A stretch of DNA of 5,830 bases from Nitrososphaerota archaeon (lineage in GTDB: Archaea > Thermoproteota > Nitrososphaeria > Nitrososphaerales > Gagatemarchaeaceae), in contig VBPQ01000154.1 of NCBI GenBank assembly GCA_005877185.1, forward strand, positions 1-5,830, given 5' to 3'. Each line of letters opens with the position of its first letter. Position 1 is the first letter of the stretch. The position numbers were made by a program, and so were the translations under genes. Positions 5,712 to 5,830 of this stretch are shown in pieces. Below the pieces are notes generated by a model. The model was given only the letters and a program-made list of their open reading frames with translations, had not been told where the DNA came from and searched no databases.

Positions 5712-5830
5712 TCACGAAGTCTTCTTAATCTCCAGAATTCTTCTGAAGATTTCCGCCTGCTCAATAGCGTCGTCTAAAGCGTTATGAGTATGCTTTCGCC
5801 CGAGCGGAAGGACTTTCTTGTCGAGCTTCT
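5712..5830 (-). CDS. DnaQ-like (DEDDh) 3'-5' exonuclease, C-terminal fragment
   Basis: Only the last 38 complete codons are present; the gene starts beyond the right edge and ends at the TGA 5712-5714. The fragment contains GRKHTHNALDDAIEQAEIF, which matches the Exo III motif of DEDDh exonucleases: His, then four residues, then Asp (H15 and D20 of the fragment), within the common HNALDDAxxQA form. Such enzymes remove nucleotides from 3' ends of DNA or RNA using two metal ions; the substrate cannot be judged from this piece. The following ILEIKKTS tail is a plausible end of the last helix. It converges with the transposase. The family call rests on one motif, but the fit in sequence and spacing is good. 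Confidence 0.72.
   Translation of the reverse strand, partial: KLDKKVLPLGRKHTHNALDDAIEQAEIFRRILEIKKTS

Overview
The window looks archaeal. Three things point there: a pyrimidine cluster with separate catalytic (pyrB) and zinc-domain regulatory (pyrI) aspartate carbamoyltransferase genes, a PyrI closer to archaeal than bacterial versions, and frequent GTG/TTG starts with many AGG/AGA arginine codons. The phylum cannot be fixed from this sequence; a thaumarchaeal, bathyarchaeal or thermoplasmatal genome bin would all fit.

Layout. (1) About 1-371: a short plus-strand gene for a small, charged, helical protein, readable only if one frame change is allowed near 205-213. (2) About 372-747: mostly non-coding, with two inverted repeats and a doubtful minus-strand ORF for a small membrane protein. 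(3) 748-4560, minus strand: a tight operon in transcription order pyrD-pyrB-pyrI-pyrC. It encodes dihydroorotate dehydrogenase, both subunits of aspartate carbamoyltransferase, and dihydroorotase, that is, steps 2, 3 and 4 of UMP synthesis. The genes overlap by 4 bp, abut, or lie 5 bp apart. (4) 4611-5635, plus strand: a roughly 1.0 kb insertion sequence with a DDE transposase and newly recognised imperfect 18-bp terminal inverted repeats. It sits in the pyr promoter region, with its left end about 50 bp from the pyrD start. (5) 5636-5830: a short convergent intergenic region with a perfect 18-bp palindrome, then the C-terminal end of a minus-strand DnaQ-like 3'-5' exonuclease that runs off the window.

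The pyr genes act in one pathway: PyrB/PyrI make carbamoyl aspartate, PyrC closes the ring to dihydroorotate, and PyrD oxidises it to orotate. Two details are odd. pyrC is split by a frameshift just before its metal-binding HxH motif. PyrI has Arg where the first of its four zinc cysteines should be. The pyrC shift and the one in the left-hand gene are both repaired by adding one base, so base-deletion errors in the assembly are a serious alternative to real mutation. I found no convincing new defence or other novel multi-gene system. The most notable signals are the broken or substituted pyr residues and the dyad symmetries around the insertion sequence.
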